Counted from the stretch's first letter, positions 37,463-46,301 are shown. The stretch: DNA of 64,000 nt from Pseudomonas sp. (GCF_028293835.1 NZ_JAQGNX010000106.1:1-64000); one strand, 5' to 3'. The notes: a model not told the origin generated them from the letters alone. A program made the numbers and translations.

Positions 37463-38032
37463 TTACTCGGCGGATGCTTTTAAGCGACGACGTATAAAAC
37501 GGTAGATCGCGAGCATCAGGGCCAGCACGATGATCGCCATCAGCACGTTCTCTTCATAACGCTTGATGTCGGCGAACAGCCATTGCATTGACTGGCCGAA
37601 GATATAGCCGACACCGGCAACCAGCGGTGCCCAGATGGCTGCGCCGATCAAGTTGAAGCAGATGTAGCGCGAGACGGGGACATCGCTCATGCCAATGGCA
37701 ATCGGGCCTGCGATGCGCAAGCCGTACATGAACCGTACGCCGATTATCAGACCGCTTTGGTAGCGCTGCAGCAGGGTGCTGACGCGTATTGCGGCGGGTT
37801 GCAGTTTGGGGAAGCGGATCAACAACCGGCTGCCATAGCGTCGGCCAATCAGGAAAAACAGTGTGTCGCTCGTTGCGCCGCCAAGCGCGCCGACAATCGC
37901 CAGCAGCGGGAACGACAAATAGCCTTCATGGGCCGCGAATCCGGCCAGCATCAGCACGGTTTCCCCCTCCAGGGACGCGCCGACAAACACGGCCAGATAA
38001 CCGTACTCAGCAATCAACTGTGTCAGCGTCAT
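37463..38032 (-). CDS. DedA-family membrane protein
   Basis: 189 residues, four to five hydrophobic segments. GASLEGETVLMLAGFAAHEG and the later FMYGLRIAGPIAIGMSDVPV match the DedA/SNARE-associated fold, including the conserved Glu and the arginine in the second re-entrant region. DedA proteins are linked to lipid-carrier flipping and membrane homeostasis. It ends in a basic tail (RFIRRRLKASAE). Function beyond the family cannot be set. Confidence 0.88.
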   Translation of the reverse strand: MTLTQLIAEYGYLAVFVGASLEGETVLMLAGFAAHEGYLSFPLLAIVGALGGATSDTLFFLIGRRYGSRLLIRFPKLQPAAIRVSTLLQRYQSGLIIGVRFMYGLRIAGPIAIGMSDVPVSRYICFNLIGAAIWAPLVAGVGYIFGQSMQWLFADIKRYEENVLMAIIVLALMLAIYRFIRRRLKASAE

Positions 38033-38117
38033 ACGCCAGCCTCATGGTGTGGGGAGTTGCCCGAGTGTGACTGATCGTCGGCAAGATTTGTTCCGTTGAG
38101 TGGCGCGGAGGCAAATC

Positions 38118-38207
38118 TGTAGGCGCTAACGTGTTGGCGATATAAGCAGCACTGCGGCTGTCGAGAAACAACCGCGTCGCCTGCTCCCCACACGTTGGCG
38201 CCTACAG
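38118..38207. repeat. REP pair in 305-nt intergenic gap
   Basis: TGTAGGCGCTAACGTGTTGG and CACACGTTGGCGCCTACAG in inverted order. The surrounding gap (38033-38337) separates the divergent dedA-like and hydrolase genes and otherwise shows nothing I can name. Confidence 0.8.
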
Positions 38208-38337
38208 AGCGACTGTGGACAGGCTCGAATCAGGCGCCTCTGCATAAACTAATTCATCAACGGTTGGAATAAACCTCGCGGCCATGCGTCTGGCTACTGT
38301 GAATCACTTGTAACCAACCCATTACCGAGACCGCATT

Positions 38338-39114
38338 ATGAACCTTCCGACACTGCGTACGCTGTTCACCGCTGTATCACTGGCAGCTTTGACCTTAGGC
38401 GTCATGGGTCAAGCCCAGGCCGCGCCGGTTCACAATATTGTGTTAGTGCACGGGGCATTTGTCAGTGGGGCAGGGTGGAGGCCGGTCTACGATATTCTGC
38501 TGAAGGACGGCTACCACGTGTCGATTGCCCAGCATCCGCTGACCTCATTCAGTGACGATGTAACCGCTGTCAAACGAGTTCTGGCGATGCAAGAGGGGCC
38601 GACGATCCTGGTCGGCCACAGTTACGGCGGGGCGATCATCACTGAAGCCGGGAATGACCCATCGGTGGTTGGCCTGGTGTACATCGCCGCCCACGCATTG
38701 GACAAAGGTGAAACCGAAGTAGCAAACGGCAAGCTCTACCCTAACGCCACCAAAGCCGTGAAGAAGACGGCGGATGGTTTCCTCTACCTTGATCCGGCCT
38801 TTTACCCTGCCGACTTCGCCGCAGACCTGCCCAAGGCGCAGGCTGAGTTTGAGGCCAATTCGCAATCTCTCACTGCCGCCTCGGTATTTTCCGTCCCGGC
38901 GGGTGACCCGGCCTGGAAAATCAAGCCAAGCTGGTACGCCGTCGCCAAGTCGGACCGCATCATCAACCCTGACCTTGAACGCATGTACGCCGCCCGCGCC
39001 CACAGCCACACCGTTGAGTTAGCCGGCGCGAGCCACTCGGTCTACGAGTCGCAGCCCAAAGCCGTTGCGGCGTTGATCGAAGACGCCGCTCAGCATGCGA
39101 TGGATGGCAAGTAA
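38338..39114 (+). CDS. Secreted alpha/beta hydrolase
   Basis: 258 residues with a signal peptide cut near residue 28 (VMGQAQA-AP). The mature part starts with HNIVLVHGAFVSGAGWRPVY. GHSYGG carries the nucleophile S95, and the catalytic His lies in LAGASHSVYESQP. This is the small AB-hydrolase group often annotated as salicylate-esterase-like. Substrate unknown. A strong terminator follows at 39143. Confidence 0.88.
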   Translation: MNLPTLRTLFTAVSLAALTLGVMGQAQAAPVHNIVLVHGAFVSGAGWRPVYDILLKDGYHVSIAQHPLTSFSDDVTAVKRVLAMQEGPTILVGHSYGGAIITEAGNDPSVVGLVYIAAHALDKGETEVANGKLYPNATKAVKKTADGFLYLDPAFYPADFAADLPKAQAEFEANSQSLTAASVFSVPAGDPAWKIKPSWYAVAKSDRIINPDLERMYAARAHSHTVELAGASHSVYESQPKAVAALIEDAAQHAMDGK

Positions 39115-39142
39115 TCGGCGTCGAGCCCTTCGCGAATGGATT

Positions 39143-39166
39143 CGCCCCCACTGGTGGGGGCGTTTC
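39143..39166 (+). terminator. Rho-independent terminator
   Basis: CGCCCCCAC-TG-GTGGGGGCG followed by TTT: a very stable hairpin 29 nt after the hydrolase stop codon. Confidence 0.8.
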
Positions 39167-39317
39167 ATCAATAACCATATGAAATATCAAATTTTTCGGC
39201 ACTATCATTTTCAACGATGATCGTTACCACTCGGATTGACTTCTTAATAAATCGCCACCGCGTAGAATCCAGTCCATACCCAGTTAAACAACTAAAAACA
39301 CTCTCGGAGCAACTAAC

Positions 39318-39632
39318 ATGAAAACTTCAAAACTGATCTTTGGCCTGGCTTTCTCGGTACTGGCTAGCAGCACTTTTGCTCTTCCGGCTTTTGCAGAAAA
39401 TGGTTCGGCCCATACCAACGCCGTCCACGTAGCCGCTGATGGCGCTGACCACGTTGGTGCAAACCGCGTAGCAGCTGATGGCGCCGACCACGTAGGCGCA
39501 AACCGTGTAGCAGCTGATGGCGCTGATCATGTGGGTGCAAACCGCGTAGCAGCCGATGGTGCTGATCATGTGGGTGCAAACCGTGTAGCAGCCGATGGTG
39601 CTGATCATGTGGGTGCAAACCGCGTCAGCTAA
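39318..39632 (+). CDS. Secreted 13-residue-repeat protein, copy with 5 repeats
   Basis: 104 residues. Signal peptide 1-26 (LASSTFALPAFA-EN), a short linker (NGSAHTNAVH), five exact copies of VAADGADHVGANR, then VS. No known domain. The protein repeats are identical while their codons differ at synonymous sites (for example GGC/GGT, GCT/GCC, GAC/GAT, CGC/CGT), which indicates selection on the amino acid sequence. GGAG lies 9 nt before ATG 39318. Each repeat offers two Asp and one His, so metal or mineral binding is conceivable, but I cannot assign a function. Confidence 0.85.
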   Translation: MKTSKLIFGLAFSVLASSTFALPAFAENGSAHTNAVHVAADGADHVGANRVAADGADHVGANRVAADGADHVGANRVAADGADHVGANRVAADGADHVGANRVS

Positions 39633-39651
39633 TCGCTTTTAGTTTCCCTTC

Positions 39652-39678
39652 AGCCCGGCTTTTGCCGGGCTTAATTTT
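39652..39678 (+). terminator. Rho-independent terminator of copy 1
   Basis: AGCCCGGC-TTTT-GCCGGGCT followed by TAATTTT, 20 nt after the stop codon. Confidence 0.88.
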
Positions 39679-40010
39679 GGGCGAAACAAAAGTACGCAGA
39701 TGCAGTTGATCATTCTGTAGGAGCCATGGTTCTTTCAGGTAAACCGCGGTGCGCTTTTCCGAATAAATTCCATCTCACAGAATCTCGGCGGCCCTTAAAG
39801 CAATGAAGGTCCTGCGGCCCTGCTTTTTGATGAGGCAACATCAAACGCACACGTTGCCGCCTGTTAGGTCTTTGAGAGCCAGCGTTTTTCGGCACTATCA
39901 TTTTCAACGATGATCGTTACCACTCGGATTGACTTCTTAATAAATCGCCACCGCGTAGAATCCAGCCCATACCCAGTTAAACAACTAAAAACACTCTTGG
40001 AGCAACTAAC

Positions 40011-40403
40011 ATGAAAACTTCAAAACTGATCTTCGGCCTGGCTTTCTCGGTACTGGCCAGCAGCACTTTTGCTCTTCCGGCTTTCGCAGAAAATGGTTCG
40101 GCCCATACCAACGCCGTCCACGTAGCCGCTGATGGTGCAGACCATGTAGGTGCAAACCGGGTAGCCGCTGATGGTGCAGACCACGTTGGCGCAAACCGTG
40201 TAGCAGCTGATGGCGCTGATCACGTTGGCGCAAACCGTGTAGCCGCTGATGGTGCTGACCACGTTGGCGCAAACCGTGTAGCCGCTGATGGAGCCGACCA
40301 CGTGGGTGCAAACCGTGTAGCCGCTGATGGTGCAGACCACGTTGGCGCAAACCGTGTAGCCGCTGATGGTGCCGACCACGTGGGTGCAAACCGCGTCAGC
40401 TAA
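40011..40403 (+). CDS. Secreted 13-residue-repeat protein, copy with 7 repeats
   Basis: 130 residues; paralogue of the gene at 39318 with identical signal peptide, linker and ending, but seven exact VAADGADHVGANR units. Expression signals (GGAG before ATG, upstream inverted repeat, terminator) are duplicated with it, so each gene is its own transcription unit. Synonymous differences among repeats again contrast with perfect protein identity. Length variation by whole repeats is expected between strains. Confidence 0.85.
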   Translation: MKTSKLIFGLAFSVLASSTFALPAFAENGSAHTNAVHVAADGADHVGANRVAADGADHVGANRVAADGADHVGANRVAADGADHVGANRVAADGADHVGANRVAADGADHVGANRVAADGADHVGANRVS

Positions 40404-40422
40404 TCGCTTTTAGTTTCCCTTC

Positions 40423-40449
40423 AGCCCGGCTTTTGCCGGGCTTAATTTT
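40423..40449 (+). terminator. Rho-independent terminator of copy 2
   Basis: Same AGCCCGGC-TTTT-GCCGGGCT hairpin and TAATTTT tail as copy 1. Confidence 0.88.
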
Positions 40450-40491
40450 GGGCCAAACAAAAGTACGCAGATGCAGTTGATCATTCTGTAG

Positions 40492-40767
40492 ATACTCTGT
40501 TGGCGATCAAACAGACGACGCGGCTTTTCCTGAGCACCGGGTAGAGACCTTCGCCAACAAGGTGGCTCTTATCAAACAACGCATAACTTATTGACTTGAA
40601 ATAATCTGTAGGAGCTGTGTTTGCTGCGCGACAGCGCGACAGCGCGACAGCGCGACAGCGCGGCGTCGGAGACGTGGCGGAACCTCCTACAGATTCATCG
40701 CAATGGTTTTACAGGTAAACCGCGGAACCTTTTTCCCGGTTAAATTCGATCCCACGGTAAACCGGCC
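40492..40767. repeat. REP-rich intergenic block with 8-nt tandem array
   Basis: A degenerate REP arm at 40489-40570, then 40568-40617, whose reverse complement repeats 5180-5230, then a REP pair (TGTAGGAGCTGTGTTTGCTG ... GGCGGAACCTCCTACAG) whose loop holds four exact copies of GCGACAGC (40628-40659). Elsewhere (10222-10235) the same arm has a single copy. CAGGTAAACCGCGG follows at 40711. No gene. Confidence 0.75.
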
Positions 40768-42468
40768 TTACCGCGCCAGCACCATTGCGAAGTACCCAAA
40801 CACCGTCAGTAAAATCCCTGATACCGCATATGCCACTGGAAAGCCGATCCAGGGCACGGTGCTGTCGATTTCTTTTGCGGCTTCGCGGGCTGGGCCTGAG
40901 TGACTGCGGGCGCCAGCGACGCCGCCCATGAGAATGGCGGGGTTAATCTTGAACAGGTGAAAACCGATAGCCCAGACGATAAACGGTGGAATTGTACAGG
41001 CCACGAACCCCAGCCCGAATATCTTCAGGGCAATCATTGCACTCAATTGCGACACAAGACTGGCCCCGGCGTTGACGCCAACAATGGCGACGAAAAAGAT
41101 CAGGCCCATGTCTTCCAGGATATTGCGCGCCGCGTTAGGTGTGTTGCCAAAGAAGCGCACCCGTGACACCAGGGACGACACGATTATTCCCGAAACCAGC
41201 AAACCACCGGCGTTACCCAAGCCCACCGATGCGCCGAACGCCGGCACTTGCACCAGACCGATCAACAAGCCCAACACCATGCCCAACGATAAGGTCAGCA
41301 AGTCGGTGGCGGTGCTGGGGCGACCGGCTTTACCGAGAATCGCGGTGGCCTTGTCGATGGCACTGCGCAGCCCAATCAGGTGCAGCACGTCCATGCGCTG
41401 CAAGCGAGTTTCCAAACCCACGGTCAACGGTGCTCCACCGCGTTCGATGCCCAGCAGTTGCACCTGGCCGGCAATTGAAGAACTGCTGAATTCCTTCAGC
41501 ACTTTACCGATAGCATCACGATGGGTGACCAAAATCTCGGCTTCGTCCAATGGGATATTCAGTGCGCGTGCGTCCGGCACCTCTGGTCCGATCAGGCCCA
41601 TGTGGTCGGTCAAGACATCAAGGCTGCCGCCCAACGCGATCACATCACCCACTTGCAACACCAGACTTGGATCCGCGCCCAACAACTGGGTGCCGCGCTC
41701 GACGTTCTCAATCTGGTATTGGGCGAAGCGCTGGCGAAACTGGCTGATGGTTTGTCCGTTCAGCGCTGGGTTGACCAGTCGATAAGCACGCAAGTCAAAA
41801 GGACGATAACCACTGAGGCCAGCGTCGTCGACGTTCGGTACGCCGTGTTCGATCTCATATTCCTTGGCTGCCTTGCGCGCGTCCACACCCCACCAACGCG
41901 GCAAGTATTTGCAGATCAGGATGATCCCGACGGTGCCCCAGATGTACGTGATGCCGTACGACAAGGCGATCATCGCGGTGGCAGCCGCTGCCGTGGTGCC
42001 CGGTGGAAGCGGCACGACACCGGAAGTAATCGCTTGCTCTGCCGAACCGATGGCCGCCGACATGGTTTGCGAACCGGCGAGAATGCCGCCCGCAGCGCCG
42101 ACTGGCAGCGACAGCAAACGCGTGCCGAGCACGACGATTCCCAAACCGAGGAATGACGACAAAATAGCCAAAAAGGTGAACTTGAGTCCATCGCCCTTCA
42201 GGCTGTTGATAAACGATGGTCCGACGCGCAGGCCGACGCCGTACATGAACAGGTAATAAAACAGACTCTTGGTGAAGCTATCAAGCTCCAAATGCACGCC
42301 ATACGCCGCGGCCCAGGAGGCTATCGCGCAGCCAATGACGATGGCCGCCGCTACTGCACCGAGGCCGTAGCCCTTGATGCTGCCACGACCGACCCATACG
42401 GACAGGCCAACTACCAGAAACAACAGAATGTAAGGGTTGCTCTGCAGAAATGTCAGAAATGCAATCAC
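40768..42468 (-). CDS. AspT-family (AAEx) amino acid antiporter
   Basis: 566 residues starting with GTG at 42468 (GAGG upstream). Layout of the aspartate:alanine exchanger family: five or so TM helices, a large hydrophilic middle (~195-370) with two TrkA-C-like modules (LLGADPSLVLQVGDVIALGG; MDVLHLIGLRSAIDKA), then five more TM helices. GILAGSQTMSAAIGSAEQA and MGGVAGARSHSGPA are the paired family motifs. It lies 73 nt downstream of the glutamate decarboxylase gene on the same strand, so a glutamate/GABA exchange role is likely by analogy with decarboxylase-antiporter pairs (inference). Confidence 0.87.
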   Translation of the reverse strand: MIAFLTFLQSNPYILLFLVVGLSVWVGRGSIKGYGLGAVAAAIVIGCAIASWAAAYGVHLELDSFTKSLFYYLFMYGVGLRVGPSFINSLKGDGLKFTFLAILSSFLGLGIVVLGTRLLSLPVGAAGGILAGSQTMSAAIGSAEQAITSGVVPLPPGTTAAAATAMIALSYGITYIWGTVGIILICKYLPRWWGVDARKAAKEYEIEHGVPNVDDAGLSGYRPFDLRAYRLVNPALNGQTISQFRQRFAQYQIENVERGTQLLGADPSLVLQVGDVIALGGSLDVLTDHMGLIGPEVPDARALNIPLDEAEILVTHRDAIGKVLKEFSSSSIAGQVQLLGIERGGAPLTVGLETRLQRMDVLHLIGLRSAIDKATAILGKAGRPSTATDLLTLSLGMVLGLLIGLVQVPAFGASVGLGNAGGLLVSGIIVSSLVSRVRFFGNTPNAARNILEDMGLIFFVAIVGVNAGASLVSQLSAMIALKIFGLGFVACTIPPFIVWAIGFHLFKINPAILMGGVAGARSHSGPAREAAKEIDSTVPWIGFPVAYAVSGILLTVFGYFAMVLAR

Positions 42469-42541
42469 TGTGGCCTCGCACCTTGGGATGAAGCGCTATG
42501 AACACCGGGCAAACGATTTGCCCGGCGGGGTTTGAGGTGGT

Positions 42542-43957
42542 TTAGAGGGCGCTGATAGGGTCAGCCGACTCGGCGCCGTGGTTGAAGCTCGGCCCCGCAT
42601 CTGACACCAGCACTGGATTTTTTTGCAGGAAGGCGATGGCTTTGCGCAGGTCATCCAGCAACAGGCCGATCAGATCTCGACTGACGCCATGGCGGATCAG
42701 CACGCGCTGCACAACGATCTCCTGACGGTCAGAAGGCAGTGGGTAGGACGCAATCTGCCAACCGCGCATGCGTACGCGCTCCGACAGGTCATACAGGCTG
42801 AAACCGTGGTCGATTCCGTCTTTGAGCTTGTAACAAACGGCCGGCAGACCGTCCTTGCCGTCGTAGACCAACTCCAACGGACCGAGGCGGGTGACTTCAG
42901 TCGCCAGCCACTGCGCGGTGTCCGAACAGGCTTGTTGGATGCGCGTATAACCGTCGCGACCCAAGCGTAGAAAGTTGTAGTACTGGGCAATGATTTCACC
43001 GCCTGGACGGCTGAAATTCAGGGCAAAGGTGGCCATGTTGCCGCCCAGATAATCGACGTAGAAGATCAGTTCTTCAGGCAGATCAGCTTTCGAGCTCCAA
43101 ATGATCCAGCCCACCCCCAGCGGTGCGAGGCCGTATTTATGGCCCGACGCGTTGATCGACTTGACCCGCTCGATCTGGAAGTCCCATTTCAATTCTTGCT
43201 GAATAAACGGGGCGATAAAACCGCCGCTGGCCGCGTCCACGTGAATCGGAATGTTCAATCCCAGATCGCGCTGCATGGCATCCAGTTCGGCTGCCAGCGC
43301 CGCGACCGGTTCGTAGATCCCGGTAAAGGTCACGCCCAAGGTGGCAATGACACCAATAGTGTTCTCGTCGCAATACGCCCGCAGATCGGCTGGCTGTAAG
43401 CCCAACGCGTCACCGCGCAACGGTACTTCGCGGATTTCCACGTCGAAATAACGGGCAAACTTTTTCCAGCAAATCTGTACAGGGCCACAGACGAAGTTGG
43501 GCTTATCAGTTGGCAAGCCGGCGTCTTCGCGAAGTTTTTTCCAGTTCCACTTCAACGCGAGTCCACCCAACATCGCTGCTTCGCTGGAGCCAGTCGTGGA
43601 GCAGCCCACGGTCTGCCAGGACTTGGGCGCGTGCCACAGGTCAGCAATGATGTGCACGCAGCGGTTTTCGATCTCCGCGGTTTGCGGGTATTCGTCCTTG
43701 TCGATCATGTTTTTGTCGAGGGCATCAGCCATCAGTTTCTGCACTTCGGGTTCGACCCAAGTGGTGCAGAACGTCGCCAGGTTTTGCCGGGAGTTGCCGT
43801 CAAGCAACAATTCGTCGCGGACCAGGTTGTATGCGGCCGAAGGGGCGGTTGAATGGTCAGGCAGCCGATACTTGGGCAGGCGTCGCTGCGACGTGCCGCT
43901 GGAATAAACGTCTTCAATAGCGTCGTCACGGGTTTCAGCGGTTTGGTGAAGTGCCAT
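42542..43957 (-). CDS. gadB: Glutamate decarboxylase
   Basis: 471 residues from ATG 43957 (an in-frame TTG lies 9 nt upstream). PLP-dependent group II decarboxylase: TTGSSEAAMLGGLALKW, HVDAASGGFIAPF, and SINASGHKYGLAPLGVGWI with the PLP lysine K274 (K276 in E. coli GadB). The C-terminal part holds SYPLPSDRQEIVVQRVLIRHG. It converts glutamate plus a proton to GABA and CO2. The downstream antiporter would import glutamate and export GABA. Its promoter lies in the 365-nt gap shared with the pdxA-like gene. Confidence 0.95.
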   Translation of the reverse strand: MALHQTAETRDDAIEDVYSSGTSQRRLPKYRLPDHSTAPSAAYNLVRDELLLDGNSRQNLATFCTTWVEPEVQKLMADALDKNMIDKDEYPQTAEIENRCVHIIADLWHAPKSWQTVGCSTTGSSEAAMLGGLALKWNWKKLREDAGLPTDKPNFVCGPVQICWKKFARYFDVEIREVPLRGDALGLQPADLRAYCDENTIGVIATLGVTFTGIYEPVAALAAELDAMQRDLGLNIPIHVDAASGGFIAPFIQQELKWDFQIERVKSINASGHKYGLAPLGVGWIIWSSKADLPEELIFYVDYLGGNMATFALNFSRPGGEIIAQYYNFLRLGRDGYTRIQQACSDTAQWLATEVTRLGPLELVYDGKDGLPAVCYKLKDGIDHGFSLYDLSERVRMRGWQIASYPLPSDRQEIVVQRVLIRHGVSRDLIGLLLDDLRKAIAFLQKNPVLVSDAGPSFNHGAESADPISAL

Positions 43958-44322
43958 GGAATCCAACTCTGAAAGATGTGGGAAAGGCCAGGATCATCGT
44001 CGCCAGGTGCGCCGTGGGTTTTAGCCAGTGAGGCGGCGGCGTACGTGAGCAAATGCAATGCGTAACTAACCCGTGTGACCCTACGCGCAATCGGCCGCGC
44101 CTTTATTGATTCAGATCATTGGAAGTGCTGTGCAAGGGGCTGAGGTCAGGCGCGATCCGTTGGAACCTCGCTCAAATCACGGTCCGTGAATGCCCGCGCC
44201 ACGTTTTGCGCCTTGAACGCGCTGGGGGTGCGCCTAGGATGGGGTCAAGAGCTGCAGCGCAACTGCGCCAGCACGTCGCAACACGACCCGATAAGAATAA
44301 TAAGCAGATAGGAGAACACCTG
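43958..44322. other. Divergent control region gadB / pdxA-like operon
   Basis: 365 nt with no supported gene. It must hold the promoters of both transcription units. I see no strong -35/-10 pair or clear operator; GGAG at 44311-44314 is the ribosome-binding site of the right-hand gene. Confidence 0.5.
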
Positions 44323-45336
44323 ATGAAGCCGTTGATTGGTCTTATGCTGGGTGATGTAACCGGCATTGGCCCCGAGTTGGTCGCCAAATTATTGTCTACG
44401 CCCCAGGCACGTGAACGGGCGGACGTTGTGATTATTGGCGATGCCCGGGTACTCGAACTCGGCATGCGCGATGCCGGGTTGAAAATTCCCTATCAAATCA
44501 TTACGCGCCTTAACCAGGCCGATCATAGCCAGGCGGCAGTGCCGCTGATGGATCTGCATAACGTTGACCCTGGGTTGTTTGAGCGGGGGCTGGTGAACGC
44601 CGAGTCTGGTCGGTTGACCGGTGAAACCCTGAAAATCATGACCGATTTGGCCCTGGAGGGTGAGCTGGACGGCATTTGTTTTGCGCCCCTGAACAAGGCC
44701 GGCTTGCACCGTGGCGGCTGGAACTATCACGATGAACACCAGATGTTCGCGGCCTGGACCGGGCACGTCGGGTATTTCGGCGAAGTAAACATCATCCCGC
44801 AGTTCTCGACCTTTCGCGTCACGTCCCACGTGGCGTTGCGCAAAGCGGTGGACATGGTGCAACCGGACCGCATCGAAGGTGCGTTACAACTGGCCCACGA
44901 CACCCTGCGTGCCCTCGGCAACAGCGCGCCGCGTATCGGCGTGGCAGCGCTTAACCCCCATGGTGGAGAAAACGGACTGTTCGGTGACGAAGAGATCACG
45001 ATCATCCGGCCGACCCTGGAAGCCTTGCGCCTTAAAGGGTTGGCCTGCGAGGGGCCATTTCCGTCCGACACGGTATTTATCAAGGCGCGTAATGGTGATT
45101 TCGACGCGGTGGTGATCATGTACCACGACCAAGGCCAGATCGCGACCAAGCTGCTGGGCTTCTCCTCGGGTGTAACCCTCACCGGCGGCCTAAAAACCGT
45201 GTATGCCACACCTGCCCACGGTGTGGCATACGACATCGTCGGCAAAGGCATCGCCGATGTGGGTGCCATGGCCGCAGCATTTCGGGTCGCCACCGATAAC
45301 GCTGCTGCGCGCAAACACAAGGCGCTGCAGGTCTAG
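44323..45336 (+). CDS. PdxA2-like (4-hydroxythreonine-4-phosphate dehydrogenase family) protein
   Basis: 337 residues from ATG 44323 with GGAG 8 nt upstream. MLGDVTGIGPELVAKLL, FAPLNKAGLHRGG, LNPHGGENGLFGDEE and MYHDQGQIATKLLGF are the PdxA-fold metal and substrate motifs. The divergent PdxA2 clade oxidises 4-phospho-D-threonate/erythronate, and relatives (TphB) oxidise aromatic cis-diols; it is unlikely to be the housekeeping PdxA. The usual DUF1537 kinase partner is absent. It leads an operon with a dehalogenase-like hydrolase and an MFS carrier. Confidence 0.82.
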   Translation: MKPLIGLMLGDVTGIGPELVAKLLSTPQARERADVVIIGDARVLELGMRDAGLKIPYQIITRLNQADHSQAAVPLMDLHNVDPGLFERGLVNAESGRLTGETLKIMTDLALEGELDGICFAPLNKAGLHRGGWNYHDEHQMFAAWTGHVGYFGEVNIIPQFSTFRVTSHVALRKAVDMVQPDRIEGALQLAHDTLRALGNSAPRIGVAALNPHGGENGLFGDEEITIIRPTLEALRLKGLACEGPFPSDTVFIKARNGDFDAVVIMYHDQGQIATKLLGFSSGVTLTGGLKTVYATPAHGVAYDIVGKGIADVGAMAAAFRVATDNAAARKHKALQV

Positions 45337-45388
45337 AACGGTCAGGCTCAATAATCTCAATAATAAGAAAGCAAGCGAGGCAAACGCT

Positions 45389-46267
45389 ATGTTCGAGAAT
45401 TTCAAAAAAACCATGGTCAAAACCAGCGGTGCAGAAATTGTCACGGTCGTCGGCGGCGAAGGGCCACCATTGCTGTTGATGCACGGCAACCCATTCAATC
45501 ACCTGTCCTGGCACAAGATCGCACCGCGCCTGGCGCAAGACTTCACCGTGGTCTGCACTGACCTGCGCGGTTACGGCGACAGCTCGAAACCGGCGGGCGG
45601 CGGTGATCACTCGGACTATTCGTTCCGCTCCATGGCTCAGGATCAGGTGGAAGTCATGCAGTCCCTGGGCTTCGATACATTCAACGCTGCTGGCCATGAC
45701 CGGGGTGCACGAGTATTGCACCGGATGTGCCTGGACCACGGCGACACGGTGCTGAAAGCCGGTTTCGTGGACATGTTGCCGCAGCACCATCTGCTGAACA
45801 ACGTGACCCGTCAGTGGGCGAAGTTCTCCTGGCATTGGTTCTTCATGACCCAGGATGCGCCCACGCCAGAAAGGATGATGGACGCCGATCCGGAGTTCTT
45901 CATTTTGCGCAAGTTGTCCAAAACCGATCAAGGCACCCGGTTTTTCGGTCCGGAGGCCTTGGCTGATTACATCCGTTGCATCAAGAACCCGGCCACCACC
46001 CACGCCATGTGTGAAGACTATCGCGCCACGTTCGGCATCGATCTGGACATGGACACCGTGGACTTCGAGGCAGGGCGTCGGGTGGAAAACCCTTCGCTGA
46101 TCCTCTGGGGCGAAAAAGGCGGCGTCGGTCGCAACCACGACGCCGCAGAAATCTGGAGCCGCTACGCCAACAACATTGTGCAGACGGCCACAGTGCCCTC
46201 CGGGCATTACTTGCAGGAAGAGTGTCCAGACGAGACTTACGAGGTGTTGAGTAACTTCTTCAAGTAA
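45389..46267 (+). CDS. Fluoroacetate (haloacetate) dehalogenase-like alpha/beta hydrolase
   Basis: 292 residues from ATG 45389 (GAGG upstream). It carries the dehalogenase pattern of the FAcD group: nucleophile D104 in GHDRGARVLHRM with R105 and R108 for carboxylate binding; H149-W150 (FSWHWFFMTQ) and Y211 (CEDYRA) as the halide pocket; base H273 in PSGHYLQEE. Spacing from nucleophile to His-Trp (45) equals that I recall for the Rhodopseudomonas enzyme. Substrate in this operon is unknown; 2-haloacids or, if the halide pocket is not used, epoxides or esters are possible. Confidence 0.82.
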   Translation: MFENFKKTMVKTSGAEIVTVVGGEGPPLLLMHGNPFNHLSWHKIAPRLAQDFTVVCTDLRGYGDSSKPAGGGDHSDYSFRSMAQDQVEVMQSLGFDTFNAAGHDRGARVLHRMCLDHGDTVLKAGFVDMLPQHHLLNNVTRQWAKFSWHWFFMTQDAPTPERMMDADPEFFILRKLSKTDQGTRFFGPEALADYIRCIKNPATTHAMCEDYRATFGIDLDMDTVDFEAGRRVENPSLILWGEKGGVGRNHDAAEIWSRYANNIVQTATVPSGHYLQEECPDETYEVLSNFFK

Positions 46268-46301
46268 GAGAGGCCAGTTAAGTCAGTAAGCCTGCGCGAC
46301 A

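Larger units (their letters stand above)
39192..39720 (+). repeat. Duplicated gene unit, copy 1
   Basis: 529-nt unit comprising ~125 nt of upstream region, the repeat-protein gene and its terminator. It matches 39885-40491 almost base for base outside the repeat array; the 78-nt length difference is exactly two 39-nt repeats. Both upstream regions hold the inverted repeat AACGAT-G-ATCGTT (39213-39225 here) and TTGACT further down. Confidence 0.9.
39885..40491 (+). repeat. Duplicated gene unit, copy 2
   Basis: 607-nt direct copy of 39192-39720, with seven instead of five 39-nt repeats. The inverted repeat AACGAT-G-ATCGTT is at 39906-39918. The 164 nt between the copies (39721-39884) starts like a REP (GTAGGAGCC) and holds CAGGTAAACCGCGG, a string that recurs at 40711, beyond copy 2. 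Confidence 0.9.

Noticed and set aside
39420..39632. Regular 39-nt repeats, CRISPR-like at first sight
   Set aside because: The units abut without spacers, are in frame and encode an exact peptide repeat after a signal peptide.
45179..46207. 342-codon open frame antisense to the dehalogenase-like gene
   Set aside because: The other strand carries an intact enzyme with all active-site residues.
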